A stretch of DNA of 21,902 nt, from positions 1-21,902 of IMG/VR virus record IMGVR_UViG_3300043464_001172; one strand, written 5' to 3'. Made by a program: the position numbers and the translations under genes. The DNA is from a virus. The notes under the pieces were generated by a model. It was not told the origin of the DNA and made no database searches. It worked only from the letters and a program-made list of their open reading frames with translations. Positions 13,333 to 19,958 of the stretch are shown here, piece after piece (position 1 is the stretch's first letter; the number at the start of each line of letters is the position of its first letter).

Positions 13333-14798
13333 TACTGGTTGAGCCTGTTGATGAGATCGTCTTGGGACATGATGCCAGTGGCTACGGCCGCGCCTACGCC
13401 ACCTTCAATGAGACGGCGGCGCATTTCGTCGGACATGATGTAGCGTCGGCCTGGGGGGTTCATGCTGGGCGGTAGCGGTGCGTCTGTGACGAGATTGTCG
13501 GCGTGCCTCAGTGCTGCATGCGCGGCGGCAATTTCATTCGCCCGCAAGTACATTTCGTTCATTCGCTGCGGACCAACAACTGCTGCCAAGTTGTTGGCGA
13601 TGTTGTGCTTCATGGCGGCAAAATCCTGCACCCCGTCCCAGGCTCCGCCGCGCCTGCCTTCTCTGTATGTGACCTGACCAAGGTCACCAAGGAGCCTTTC
13701 GGCCGCCATTCGTAGGCCAGAGAACTTTGTGCCATCTACATCCGGCAGGTCTGACAAGGAAACCATGCGGTCAAATGCCTCTCCAGACTCCCCGCCATCT
13801 CCCCTGACGCGACGAGACGCAAGCACAGCAGCCTGATCGGAGTCATCAACAAGCCCGCCCATCCTCCTCCCAAGCCGCTCAATCGCCCCTGGCACAACCT
13901 TGCCATAGAAGTGTTCGTAGTTGTCGATGTTGCCGCCGACCTTGTCGGCTATCGCCCGCGGGCTGGCGACTTCGATTGCCCGATGGCCTTTGCGTGCGGC
14001 TTCTAGGGCGAGGCGTTTGATGAGCAGGTCGGCCCATGAGTCTTCCATCGGGAACGGGAGGCTCGGGTCCGGCGGCGTGTATTCGATGCTGCTGCCAAGC
14101 GTCGGCTGTAGCTCCTTGGTCAAATTCGCTTGCTGCTCCCGCACCTTCCGGTTATGAATCCCCAGGTCCGACTGGAGTTCGTTGATCCGCAGGGCATCGC
14201 CGTGAGTGTCGTAGCGGGCGTGGGCGACGACGTTCTTTGTATCTCCATCCCAGTGGCTGCCGTAGTTGCCGCCGACGTGCGGCTGGGTCAGAAGCAGCTC
14301 TGCGTAATCCGCGCCACCCTGACCGTAGCTTTCGTACCTGGGCTTCCCGTGCGACACGCCTTTCCCAAGCCTGGAAACTTCTCCGGTGTCTGGAAATTGG
14401 TAGTCTGGTACACGGGCCTCCACTGGCCCAGGCACCAGGAACTCAGGGTCGGTCGCGTCGTCAGCGAGCGGCGGGAGAACTTGCGACTTTGTTTGCGGCC
14501 TCCCGCCCAGAATCGCCTCGCCGTGCGTATACACCGGGCTGGCATATCGCACTCTAGCCAGCAATTCCTCACGGGGAACCACATCCCGGCCGGCAATGAC
14601 CGAATCCAGATCGGTCGCCTTCAGCTCCCACCCAGGAACGCCTTCCTTGTACCGCTTCAGCAGGCCAGGGAGTTCCTGCGTGCGGACGTTCTCAGGCATG
14701 GCCTGGACGGCACGCTCCAGGCGGGAGTAGATCCCGGGGCCTGGGTTGTAGGTCAGGAGGCCGGCGATAACGCGGCCGGCATCGTCAGGTTTGGCCAT
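13332..14798 (-). CDS. Polyvalent-protein (LPD-like) domain protein (488 aa)
   Basis: Residues about 20-85 (YSRLERAVQAMP ... ELPGLLKRYKEGV ... DLDSVIAG) and 160-315 (YAELLLTQPHVGGNYGSHW, HARYDTHGDALRINELQSD, SWADLLIKRLALEAARKG, HFYGKVVPGAIERLG) match the layout of a large-polyvalent-protein-associated domain. In giant phage and element proteins it reads, roughly, REV-LTLP..HW...N-LAH-R-NDR...IEEIQSD..W-L--KR...FY-K-LP. The family is thought to act in proteins injected with phage DNA; its biochemistry is unknown. Here it is a modest-size, near single-domain version. It starts directly after the TAG of the DUF6321-like gene and ends in a TAATG overlap with the next one. Confidence 0.75.
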   Translation of the reverse strand: MAKPDDAGRVIAGLLTYNPGPGIYSRLERAVQAMPENVRTQELPGLLKRYKEGVPGWELKATDLDSVIAGRDVVPREELLARVRYASPVYTHGEAILGGRPQTKSQVLPPLADDATDPEFLVPGPVEARVPDYQFPDTGEVSRLGKGVSHGKPRYESYGQGGADYAELLLTQPHVGGNYGSHWDGDTKNVVAHARYDTHGDALRINELQSDLGIHNRKVREQQANLTKELQPTLGSSIEYTPPDPSLPFPMEDSWADLLIKRLALEAARKGHRAIEVASPRAIADKVGGNIDNYEHFYGKVVPGAIERLGRRMGGLVDDSDQAAVLASRRVRGDGGESGEAFDRMVSLSDLPDVDGTKFSGLRMAAERLLGDLGQVTYREGRRGGAWDGVQDFAAMKHNIANNLAAVVGPQRMNEMYLRANEIAAAHAALRHADNLVTDAPLPPSMNPPGRRYIMSDEMRRRLIEGGVGAAVATGIMSQDDLINRLNQ

Positions 14799-15053
14799 CT
14801 ACCACTTCACCCGATCTGCCCAATAGGCCGCCGACATCTTGCCTTTGGCGATGTTTTCGGCGTGGCGAGCCTTGAACGCCTCGTTTCTTGCGGTGCCGTC
14901 AGGAGAGCCTTCGACGCCCTGCTGCCCAAAGCGAATCAGCTTCTCTCGGTCGCCAACCTTGGCCAGCACCATGTGAGACTTCTCCGGGTGATTGGGAGTC
15001 CGCACTGGACGGTTGGGGATAAGGTTGCGGATCTTGTCGCCTTCAGCGTCCAT
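14799..15053 (-). CDS. DUF6321-like small basic protein (84 aa)
   Basis: The protein has the characteristic string HMVLAKVGDREKLIRFGQQG followed by a variable loop, then FKARHAENIAKGKMSAAYW and ends RVKW. This matches the DUF6321 family as I remember it, found in cyanophages, gut phages and other tailed phages; its function is not known. It is basic and likely binds DNA or a virion surface. Length is typical. The ATG overlaps the stop of the 18-residue gene as TGATG, and the stop directly abuts the ATG of the LPD gene. Confidence 0.8.
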   Translation of the reverse strand: MDAEGDKIRNLIPNRPVRTPNHPEKSHMVLAKVGDREKLIRFGQQGVEGSPDGTARNEAFKARHAENIAKGKMSAAYWADRVKW

Positions 15054-15109
15054 CAGTCTTCTTCATAATCCCAGAGGAACCAGAACGGGTTCACGCACGG
15101 ATCGCTCAC
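15053..15109 (-). CDS. Coupled aromatic/acidic micropeptide (18 aa)
   Basis: A GTG at 15109 overlaps the preceding TGA as GTGA and the short frame ends in a TGATG overlap with the next gene. The peptide MSDPCVNPFWFLWDYEED is rich in Phe/Trp/Tyr and ends with four acidic or aromatic residues. Both junctions have the same translational-coupling geometry used elsewhere in this operon, which argues for a real gene rather than spacer. GGGAG is only two bases upstream, so initiation may rely on reinitiation. The role is unknown; similar tiny Trp/Phe/Asp-rich peptides occur in phage structural runs, as far as I recall. Confidence 0.55.
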   Translation of the reverse strand: MSDPCVNPFWFLWDYEED

Positions 15110-15597
15110 TTCTCCCATCGCGTGCTGTAGAAGACGCCGTTGGCACGGTCCTCGGATTCTCGGGACGCTCGCTGCCGGCGATCTTCGATCTCCTGCTGCA
15201 TCTGGAGCCGCTTGAGCAGGGTATCCTGGCGAATGCGCTCTAGTTCCTTCTCATGCTCCATGCGGCGCATTTCCCGCATCTGGGCTACGCGGGAGTCGTT
15301 TTCGTCCGACAGAGCGCCTTGCACCTGATTGGCCATGCCGGCCAGATGGCTGCCGAGCTGGGCGTTGTGGGCGGCGGCCATGTTGAAACCACCACGGACG
15401 AAATCCGAGCCGTCTTCGTACATGATTCCTGATCCTATGACTGTTGGCGGAACTGGCCGGCGGGCCGGCGGGGGGCGGCGGGGCCTACGGGGAGGTTGCG
15501 GCTGCCCAAAGCCCTGGAGAGCATTGGGATCCTCGGGAGCCAGGAATGGTCCGACCTCCTCATCGTCGCCGTCCGGATTGAAGATTGCGTCTCGCAT
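15106..15597 (-). CDS. Coiled-coil phage protein (163 aa)
   Basis: The N-terminus (MRDAIFNPDGDDEEVGPF) is acidic and is followed by a Pro/Arg-rich stretch (PRRPRRPPPARRPVPP by about residues 36-52). Residues 95-155 form a long charged helix (VAQMREMRRMEHEKELERIR, then RLQMQQEIEDRRQRASR), a probable coiled coil. AGGGG lies six bases before ATG. No family is recognised. It might be a virion assembly, tape-measure-like or internal protein, but nothing specific supports one of these. The 22-base gap before it contains one copy of the intergenic dyad-like motif. Confidence 0.75.
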   Translation of the reverse strand: MRDAIFNPDGDDEEVGPFLAPEDPNALQGFGQPQPPRRPRRPPPARRPVPPTVIGSGIMYEDGSDFVRGGFNMAAAHNAQLGSHLAGMANQVQGALSDENDSRVAQMREMRRMEHEKELERIRQDTLLKRLQMQQEIEDRRQRASRESEDRANGVFYSTRWEK

Positions 15598-15605
15598 GGG
15601 CCCCT

Positions 15606-15621
15606 ATCGACAAGTGCCTTC
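15606..15621 (-). promoter_or_regulatory. Candidate regulatory motif copy upstream of the coiled-coil gene
   Basis: On the minus strand the sequence GAAGGCACTTGTCGAT fills most of the gap between the Cys-cluster gene and the coiled-coil gene. It matches the right half of the shared motif (CACTTGTC-x-A) but the left half is degenerate. It is the weakest of the five sites. Confidence 0.25.
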
Positions 15622-15988
15622 AAGACGCCGGTTGCGTTTCCTTGCCCCACTTCCCAACGGGGCATTCCTGGTCTGCCCAGGAGAGCTTGGAGATGTACTT
15701 CTTGGTGCGGCTGACCGGACACCCGCATTTCTGGCAGGAGTTGTCTTTGAAGAACTCGCACCCCTGGCAGATGTCATGCCGCCGCAGGATCTCTTCATCG
15801 GAGGCCATGGGCATCCCCGCAGCCACATGCTTAGCCGATGCGACGGCAAAGTTCTTCACCTTGGTTAGGAACGATGGGGCGTCCTCCCTGGCGATAGGCA
15901 TGACGGGAGAGGCAGGGATCGGCTGGTCATCGCACGGCCGCTCCTGCAACCCTCCTTGCTCGTCGTAGTATTTTTCAATGCAGGCCAT
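15620..15988 (-). CDS. Small Cys-cluster (zinc-ribbon) phage protein (122 aa)
   Basis: The C-terminal half carries Cys74-x2-Cys77, Cys85-x2-Cys88, Cys90 and Cys109 in HDICQGCEFF ... SCQKCGCPVSRTKKY ... ECPVGKWG. The pattern C-x2-CE ... C-x2-CGC ... CP-x-GKW is one I recognise from many small phage and Bacteroidetes-phage proteins of unknown function, likely binding one zinc. The N-terminal half (MACIEKYYDEQGG ... helical VKNFAVASAKHVAAG) lacks motifs. It starts one base past the 819-residue gene stop (TGATATG arrangement), so coupling is likely. A virion-associated or host-interaction role is speculative. Confidence 0.7.
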   Translation of the reverse strand: MACIEKYYDEQGGLQERPCDDQPIPASPVMPIAREDAPSFLTKVKNFAVASAKHVAAGMPMASDEEILRRHDICQGCEFFKDNSCQKCGCPVSRTKKYISKLSWADQECPVGKWGKETQPAS

Positions 15989-15989
15989 A

Positions 15990-18449
15990 TCAATCGATTG
16001 TCAGCGTGGAGGTGGATGCGGAGTACGTTCCCGTCGCAGAGGTGCCTGTCAGAACAACGCTAGTCGGGCTGCTTGTCGCACCCGGAAGCAGAACGTACTG
16101 CTGGCCCGATGATGGGGTTCCAGAAAACGCCACCGTCAGGGTGCTGCTAGTCAGCGAGGCCGACGTTGCCAAGCTGCCCGGGTTGGAGACGAACTGCGAC
16201 AGGTTGGCGGTTCCGCCGGACACCGACAGCGTCCCCGTCATGGTGACGGCAGACAGGTTGAGCGTGCCTGCTGCCAGGGCGATGCCGCCGGACCCTGATA
16301 GGTCACTGGCCGTCAGGTCGCCGCCTCCCGTAACTGTCAGCGTGCCAGTCACCACCAGGTCATCAAGAGACTGCGCTACGGCAGGATCCCCTGGATCTTC
16401 CTGAAGCGTCAGGGTGGCTGTGGCCGCCGACACGCGGGTCGCCGGATCGATGCCGCCATACAAAGTGCCACGCACGCGCAGGGAAGTGCCATCCAGCAGG
16501 GACAGGCCGCCGGCCGCCGCCAGGGTGGTGTCCACGGAAAGATCGACAGAGCCGTACGCCAGAACGATCTCGCCGGCAGTTTCCAGCGTCCCAACGGGAT
16601 TGAGCTTCACAGCGCCGGCGTAGCCCGCAGCGCCGAATCGCACGTTGCGATCCGCAGGGCTTCCCGGTGACGCGCCAGCCCACGTGATGTTGTCGAAGAA
16701 GACGCTGCCGTTGTCTGCGGCAACCAGCGTGATATCGCGGCTCATGCGGATCTCACCGCTCGCGAATGTCGCAACGCCAGCCGTATTGGCCCCACCAACC
16801 CACACCTCCTGCGTGCCCGCCGAGGTTAGAACATCAAAGTCGGGACTGGCGGACTGATTCTGCTCCAGCAGGAACGCCGCCACGCCTCCGCGGCCAACGG
16901 CCGTATCTCCTATGGCAACGGTGCTGCCCGCCGCTCCCGAGGCGGCTACCAGCAGCGTGCCGTTCTTTACGGTCAGTGTGCCATCGAACGCCTTGGCGGC
17001 GTTTAGTCGCCACGTTCCGACGTCGTCCTTCACCACGCTGCACTCCCCGGCGCCGGGCAGGGAGTTGATCTGCCGGACCTCGTTGGCGTGCGTGCTTGTT
17101 CCGGCCAGCGTTAGGGTTCGCGAGCAAGAGCCGGCGTGGGCTATGTTGCTCGTCAGGACCAGGGCCCCGCCGCCGCGGGCGTCGATGACGGCGTCCCCGT
17201 ACAGCGTCAGGTTGGCGTTCGTAGTCGCCCCAGAGCCACTGTAGACAAGCGTGGTAACACAGCCGAGATCGCAGTCGCTCAACCGCACGGCAAGTCCGTT
17301 GCAGGCCGAGAAGTTCAGCGTCTCGGTGGTTGTCTCCACTTCCTCCCAGCAGACGGTCACGTTCACGCGGTGGAACGTGGATCCGCAAGGAATCGGTTCG
17401 ATCTCAAAGCGGTCCCGGCACAGCGGGAAGGTGACCGTAAACGGGCATCGCTTGCCGGGTTGTCCCACAGACACGCCATGTACGCGGATGGGTGAGTCGG
17501 TTGTCCCTGTCACTGTGGCGCGGAGCGTTCCCTGGAATGCAGGAGTGCGTTTGTTGTATGGCTGGATGAAGATCAGCCCGGCCCCGGAAGACTGCTTTGT
17601 CTCGCAGCAGTTCTCCGAGAATGGCGACCGGCAATCGCCTTCGCCGGGGCATGCTGTACTCCCGAGCCCGCCCCATAGGCCCCCCGCGGAAAAGCAGTCC
17701 TCCTGCGTGGTCTGTCCAGTAGACACGCCGTCAACACAGCACTCGCCTAGGCAGCCGGACTCGCAGGTGTCGGCCGCGTATCCGACACACAAGGTGGAGT
17801 TAGTGACCTCGCATTCAACATTTCCCGCAGAGTCCTCGGTGCAACACGCCACAGGGCAGCCATCCGAACAGCACGCTGGGCTCCAGGTGTAGCCCTCGTC
17901 TGTGCAACTAGATTGCACGGTTGGCGTGCAGTTGCCGGCACCGTCGCAGCACTGTCCGGGGCACTCGTCGTACTCATTTCGCAATGTCAACACGTCGCAG
18001 GTTGGGCAACACAGCGCAGCAAGGACATCCTCGGTTGTCTCTCGGCCGCCGTTCAGCTCTGGGTCGAAGAGTTCCGGGGGCACGCAGCCACAACACGCCA
18101 GGCTTTCTCCCCAGCGGTGAAAGGTCCAGCCCTCCTCGCACGGAGCATCAGGGTCCGCATCGGAATGCCAGGTTCCGTTGCAGCAGTAGCCCTCGCCTGA
18201 ATACCAAACACCGTCACAGCACCCGCCCGTCTCGGTCTGCCAGACGCCGTCGCAACACTCGCCAGACCCGGTCTCCCACACCCCGCCACAGCACTCGCCC
18301 TCGCCGGTTCGCCAGGTGCCGTCACAGCACACGCCGCCACCGATTCGCCAGACGCCCTCGCAGCACACGCCCACCAGGCGGGGGTACTCACCGCCGCAAC
18401 AGTCGGGCTCCGGGGAGTTGCACTGAGAACAGCAGCACGCACACGGCAT
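15990..18449 (-). CDS. Cys-pair repeat and autotransporter-type beta-repeat protein, probable adhesin/appendage (819 aa)
   Basis: The ATG at 18449 is chosen because GGAGG stands six bases upstream; an in-frame ATG at 18500 lacks this. Residues 1-283 contain 47 cysteines, mostly as CC pairs. Six tandem 12-residue units of the form G-x-CC-x-G-V/T-W-x-x-x-x fill residues 27-98. A later domain (GECCVDGVSTGQTTQEDCF ... GGLWGG ... C) resembles Cys-rich surface domains. Around residues 430-510, SVVKDDVGTWRLNAAKAF then GTLTVKNGTLLVAAS looks like an autotransporter-associated beta-strand repeat, and the rest is Ser/Thr/Gly-rich beta. No signal peptide or membrane segment is seen. As the first gene of the late block it is probably a receptor-binding or decorative appendage. 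It could be disulphide-stabilised or metal-binding. Confidence 0.75.
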   Translation of the reverse strand: MPCACCCSQCNSPEPDCCGGEYPRLVGVCCEGVWRIGGGVCCDGTWRTGEGECCGGVWETGSGECCDGVWQTETGGCCDGVWYSGEGYCCNGTWHSDADPDAPCEEGWTFHRWGESLACCGCVPPELFDPELNGGRETTEDVLAALCCPTCDVLTLRNEYDECPGQCCDGAGNCTPTVQSSCTDEGYTWSPACCSDGCPVACCTEDSAGNVECEVTNSTLCVGYAADTCESGCLGECCVDGVSTGQTTQEDCFSAGGLWGGLGSTACPGEGDCRSPFSENCCETKQSSGAGLIFIQPYNKRTPAFQGTLRATVTGTTDSPIRVHGVSVGQPGKRCPFTVTFPLCRDRFEIEPIPCGSTFHRVNVTVCWEEVETTTETLNFSACNGLAVRLSDCDLGCVTTLVYSGSGATTNANLTLYGDAVIDARGGGALVLTSNIAHAGSCSRTLTLAGTSTHANEVRQINSLPGAGECSVVKDDVGTWRLNAAKAFDGTLTVKNGTLLVAASGAAGSTVAIGDTAVGRGGVAAFLLEQNQSASPDFDVLTSAGTQEVWVGGANTAGVATFASGEIRMSRDITLVAADNGSVFFDNITWAGASPGSPADRNVRFGAAGYAGAVKLNPVGTLETAGEIVLAYGSVDLSVDTTLAAAGGLSLLDGTSLRVRGTLYGGIDPATRVSAATATLTLQEDPGDPAVAQSLDDLVVTGTLTVTGGGDLTASDLSGSGGIALAAGTLNLSAVTMTGTLSVSGGTANLSQFVSNPGSLATSASLTSSTLTVAFSGTPSSGQQYVLLPGATSSPTSVVLTGTSATGTYSASTSTLTID
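18156..18371 (-). repeat. Six tandem 36-base units encoding CC-G-x-W repeats
   Basis: The units encode GVCCEGVWRIGG, GVCCDGTWRTGE, GECCGGVWETGS, GECCDGVWQTET, GGCCDGVWYSGE and GYCCNGTWHSDA. Cys-Cys, Gly and Trp are invariant; the rest varies, so the array has diverged and is under selection for the framework residues. Confidence 0.85.
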
Positions 18450-18475
18450 AGGAAGCCTCCAGACGCCCGATCCTA

Positions 18476-18491
18476 GTAGACAAGTGTCCAC
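18476..18491 (-). promoter_or_regulatory. Candidate regulatory dyad upstream of the Cys-repeat gene
   Basis: The minus strand reads GTGGACACTTGTCTAC, an imperfect dyad (GTGGACA-CT-TGTCTAC) ending 27 bases before the ATG. It shares ten consecutive bases with the site upstream of the glycosyltransferase. It may control the head of the late block. Confidence 0.4.
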
Positions 18492-18667
18492 AGGCGTCAC
18501 GGGAGGCTAGCGGGCGTTAAAACGCACGCCAGGGGCCCTGGCGACACGCGGCGGGAAAGTGGAGCGGCGGGCGGGCGGGAGCGTGAATTACCGAGGGAAA
18601 CATGTGGGGGCCACGGGGGTGAAAAAAGTCAGGAGGGGAATTGACATGATCCTGCGCGGCGACTGGG

Positions 18668-18713
18668 GGGGCCCGGGGGGCTACCTTTCGGCAAGGTTGG
18701 CCCCCCGGGCCCC
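18668..18713 (-). terminator. Strong GC hairpin (14-bp stem)
   Basis: GGGGCCCGGGGGGC at 18668-18681 pairs perfectly with 18700-18713, and ACCTT/AAGGT (18683-18687/18693-18697) extends it across a TTTCGGC-like apical loop. No U-run follows on either strand, so termination is possible but not proven; a pausing or RNA-processing structure is the alternative. Confidence 0.45.
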
Positions 18714-18790
18714 GTTCCCTAAGTCTAATGACGACAAGCCTTTACGCTTTGCCGTGAGTCTACCCTTGCGGCTTTCGATTTTGCAAGGTA

Positions 18791-18829
18791 GCCGACCGGG
18801 GCCCGATTCTAGCCCGGGCCCCGGTCGGC
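18791..18829 (-). terminator. Strong GC hairpin just after the 249-residue gene (15-bp stem)
   Basis: GCCGACCGGGGCCCG at 18791-18805 pairs perfectly with 18815-18829, leaving a 9-base loop. It begins six bases after the stop of the minus-strand 249-residue gene, the expected position for a terminator in a GC-rich genome, although the U-run is missing. Confidence 0.5.
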
Positions 18830-18834
18830 ATGCA

Positions 18835-19584
18835 TTAGCCCACAACCTCCCGACAATCCCCCCCCGTCACGCCCTTCGGGAGTGCCTTCCGGCCCTTCCC
18901 GGCGGCGGCTGTCCGATTGGATACGCTGCCCACCCTCTCAAACCGATACTCGCGAGACTCGCGGATATCGATGGCGGTGTGGGTTTCATACCTTCCGACG
19001 ATATCGACCGTATAGACCTTCCGGCCCCGGCGGCGCATCACCCGGAATGGCCGCGGGGCGTCGGCCGGGATGTATGACAGCCCCCCACGGTATTTCAGTG
19101 GCAGCCCCCGGCGGGATCGATGCCGGGCGGCGGTCTTCGATAGGAGCAATTCCCCCGTGGCCGATTCGATGGCCGCGACGATCCGCTCCGGGTCGGGCGA
19201 CCGGGATGCCGATCCGGCCCCGGTAAACTCATCCGGCTCCCGGCGGCGGTCTGCAACCCGGCGGGTCGCCCCCTCCGACCGCCAACCGCGTTTCCTCGCC
19301 CTGCCAGCATGGAAAAGCACCGCCCGCAAGTGTCGGCCCATATCCGACAGTGTGGGCGGGAATAGGGTCCGGCCGTGGCGGGAGAGTGATTCAATCTCCC
19401 GGGCCGTCCAATCGTCCCCTAGCCAATCCGCGACGATGGCTTGCCGAACGTCCTCCCGCTGATCCTCCCGCAAGGGAGTCTCCCCGAACGTCGATCCATG
19501 GCGGTTCAAGTATCGGTCTACCCTTGCGATGATAGCCTCAATATCGGCGGCTGAAATCGTCGCGGGATCATACATATCATTCAT
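18835..19584 (-). CDS. Basic protein of unknown function, possible regulator (249 aa)
   Basis: The ATG at 19584 has GGAGG eight bases upstream. The first 110 residues are helical (AADIEAIIARVDRYLNRHG, REDQREDVRQAIVADWLGDD, DMGRHLRAVLFHAGRA) and loosely recall sigma-factor region 2 or other small DNA-binding helices, but I cannot assign a family. The middle is very Arg-rich (TRRVADRRREPDEF), and the C-terminal part (SYIPADAPRPFRVMRRRGRKVYTVDIVGRY) is beta-like and basic. Base use is heavy in CCGG and CGGCC runs compared with flanking genes. It sits alone between the late block and divergent plus-strand genes, with its own promoter, a repeat-rich upstream region and a hairpin leader, which fits a regulator that may act on the adjacent repeats. 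That function is inference. Confidence 0.7.
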   Translation of the reverse strand: MNDMYDPATISAADIEAIIARVDRYLNRHGSTFGETPLREDQREDVRQAIVADWLGDDWTAREIESLSRHGRTLFPPTLSDMGRHLRAVLFHAGRARKRGWRSEGATRRVADRRREPDEFTGAGSASRSPDPERIVAAIESATGELLLSKTAARHRSRRGLPLKYRGGLSYIPADAPRPFRVMRRRGRKVYTVDIVGRYETHTAIDIRESREYRFERVGSVSNRTAAAGKGRKALPKGVTGGDCREVVG

Positions 19585-19591
19585 GGCAGAT

Positions 19592-19628
19592 ACCTCCGGA
19601 GGTTATCCCGGGAAACTATCGTTCCCGG
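19592..19628 (-). promoter_or_regulatory. Structured leader over the ribosome site of the 249-residue gene
   Basis: ACCTCCGGAGGT (19592-19603) is a perfect palindrome that contains the Shine-Dalgarno GGAGG right beside its own complement ACCTCC. CCGGGAA (19608-19614) and TTCCCGG (19622-19628) form a 7-bp hairpin further up the leader. Sequestration of the ribosome site, for example by RNA dimerisation or protein binding, is possible. Confidence 0.4.
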
Positions 19629-19638
19629 CGATGGATGT

Positions 19639-19667
19639 ACTAGACCATATATCGGCATGCTGGTCAA
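19639..19667 (-). promoter_or_regulatory. Sigma-70-like promoter for the 249-residue gene
   Basis: On the minus strand TTGACC (19662-19667, five of six consensus bases) is followed after exactly 17 bases by TCTAGT (19639-19644, four of six). The predicted start of transcription is about 48 bases before the ATG. This is a sequence-only call, but spacing and distance are ideal. Confidence 0.5.
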
Positions 19668-19685
19668 CAATATTTCCTTGGAATA

Positions 19686-19735
19686 TCCCCCGGGGGTATC
19701 GGCCATATATCAACGGCCGACAACGGCCGACAACG
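19686..19735. repeat. Direct repeat copy 1 with tandem CGGCCGACAA units
   Basis: This 50-base segment is repeated at 19856-19905 with three mismatches, 170 bases apart. It starts TCCCCCGGGGGTATCGGCCA and ends with two tandem CGGCCGACAA units. CCCCCGGGGG is palindromic. The pair lies in the divergent intergenic region, consistent with operator sites or replication iterons. Confidence 0.85.
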
Positions 19736-19855
19736 GAATACAATCGGCCACGGCCGAACGTATAAGACTGTCGGCCGCGGCCCGGCGAACGCTGCCTGCC
19801 TGATACTCTCGGGCGGGCAGCCAACGTCGAAAAAGGCCAAAAACTTTCCGGGTTT

Positions 19856-19905
19856 TCCCCCGGGGGTATCGGCCATATGTAACCGGCCGACAACGGCCGA
19901 CAACG
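19856..19905. repeat. Direct repeat copy 2 with tandem CGGCCGACAA units
   Basis: The second copy is identical to 19686-19735 at 47 of 50 positions and lies about 54 bases before the start of the plus-strand 164-residue gene. Between the copies, about 120 bases contain further CGGCC-rich inverted segments and a TATAAG box (19761-19766). No gene is present from 19585 to 19958. Confidence 0.85.
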
Positions 19906-19958
19906 CGGGAGGTAACGTATTACTTCCTGTGTATGCGGGCAGTTTAAGGAGTCTTTCC

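Larger units (their letters stand above)
18450..18834. other. Gene-free spacer between the 249-residue gene and the late block
   Basis: No supported gene was found in these 385 bases. The stretch holds two very strong GC hairpins (separate entries), an 8-base TTTTTTCA-like T-run on the minus strand near 18611-18616, and the dyad at 18476-18491. The 9-mers GGCTACCTT (18679-18687) and AAGGTAGCC (18785-18793) are complementary, so the two hairpins could also refold with each other. It probably contains the terminator of the 249-residue gene and the promoter of the late block, but no convincing -35/-10 pair was seen. Confidence 0.6.

Noticed and set aside
18646-19077. A plus-strand frame starting at ATG 18646 with AGGAGG upstream
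   Set aside because: The ribosome-site-like sequence is attractive, but the frame runs through both GC hairpins and then antisense to the 249-residue gene, and the product has no protein-like pattern.
19318-19334. A further GACACTTG match to the shared motif
   Set aside because: It lies inside the coding part of the 249-residue gene and lacks the right half of the dyad.
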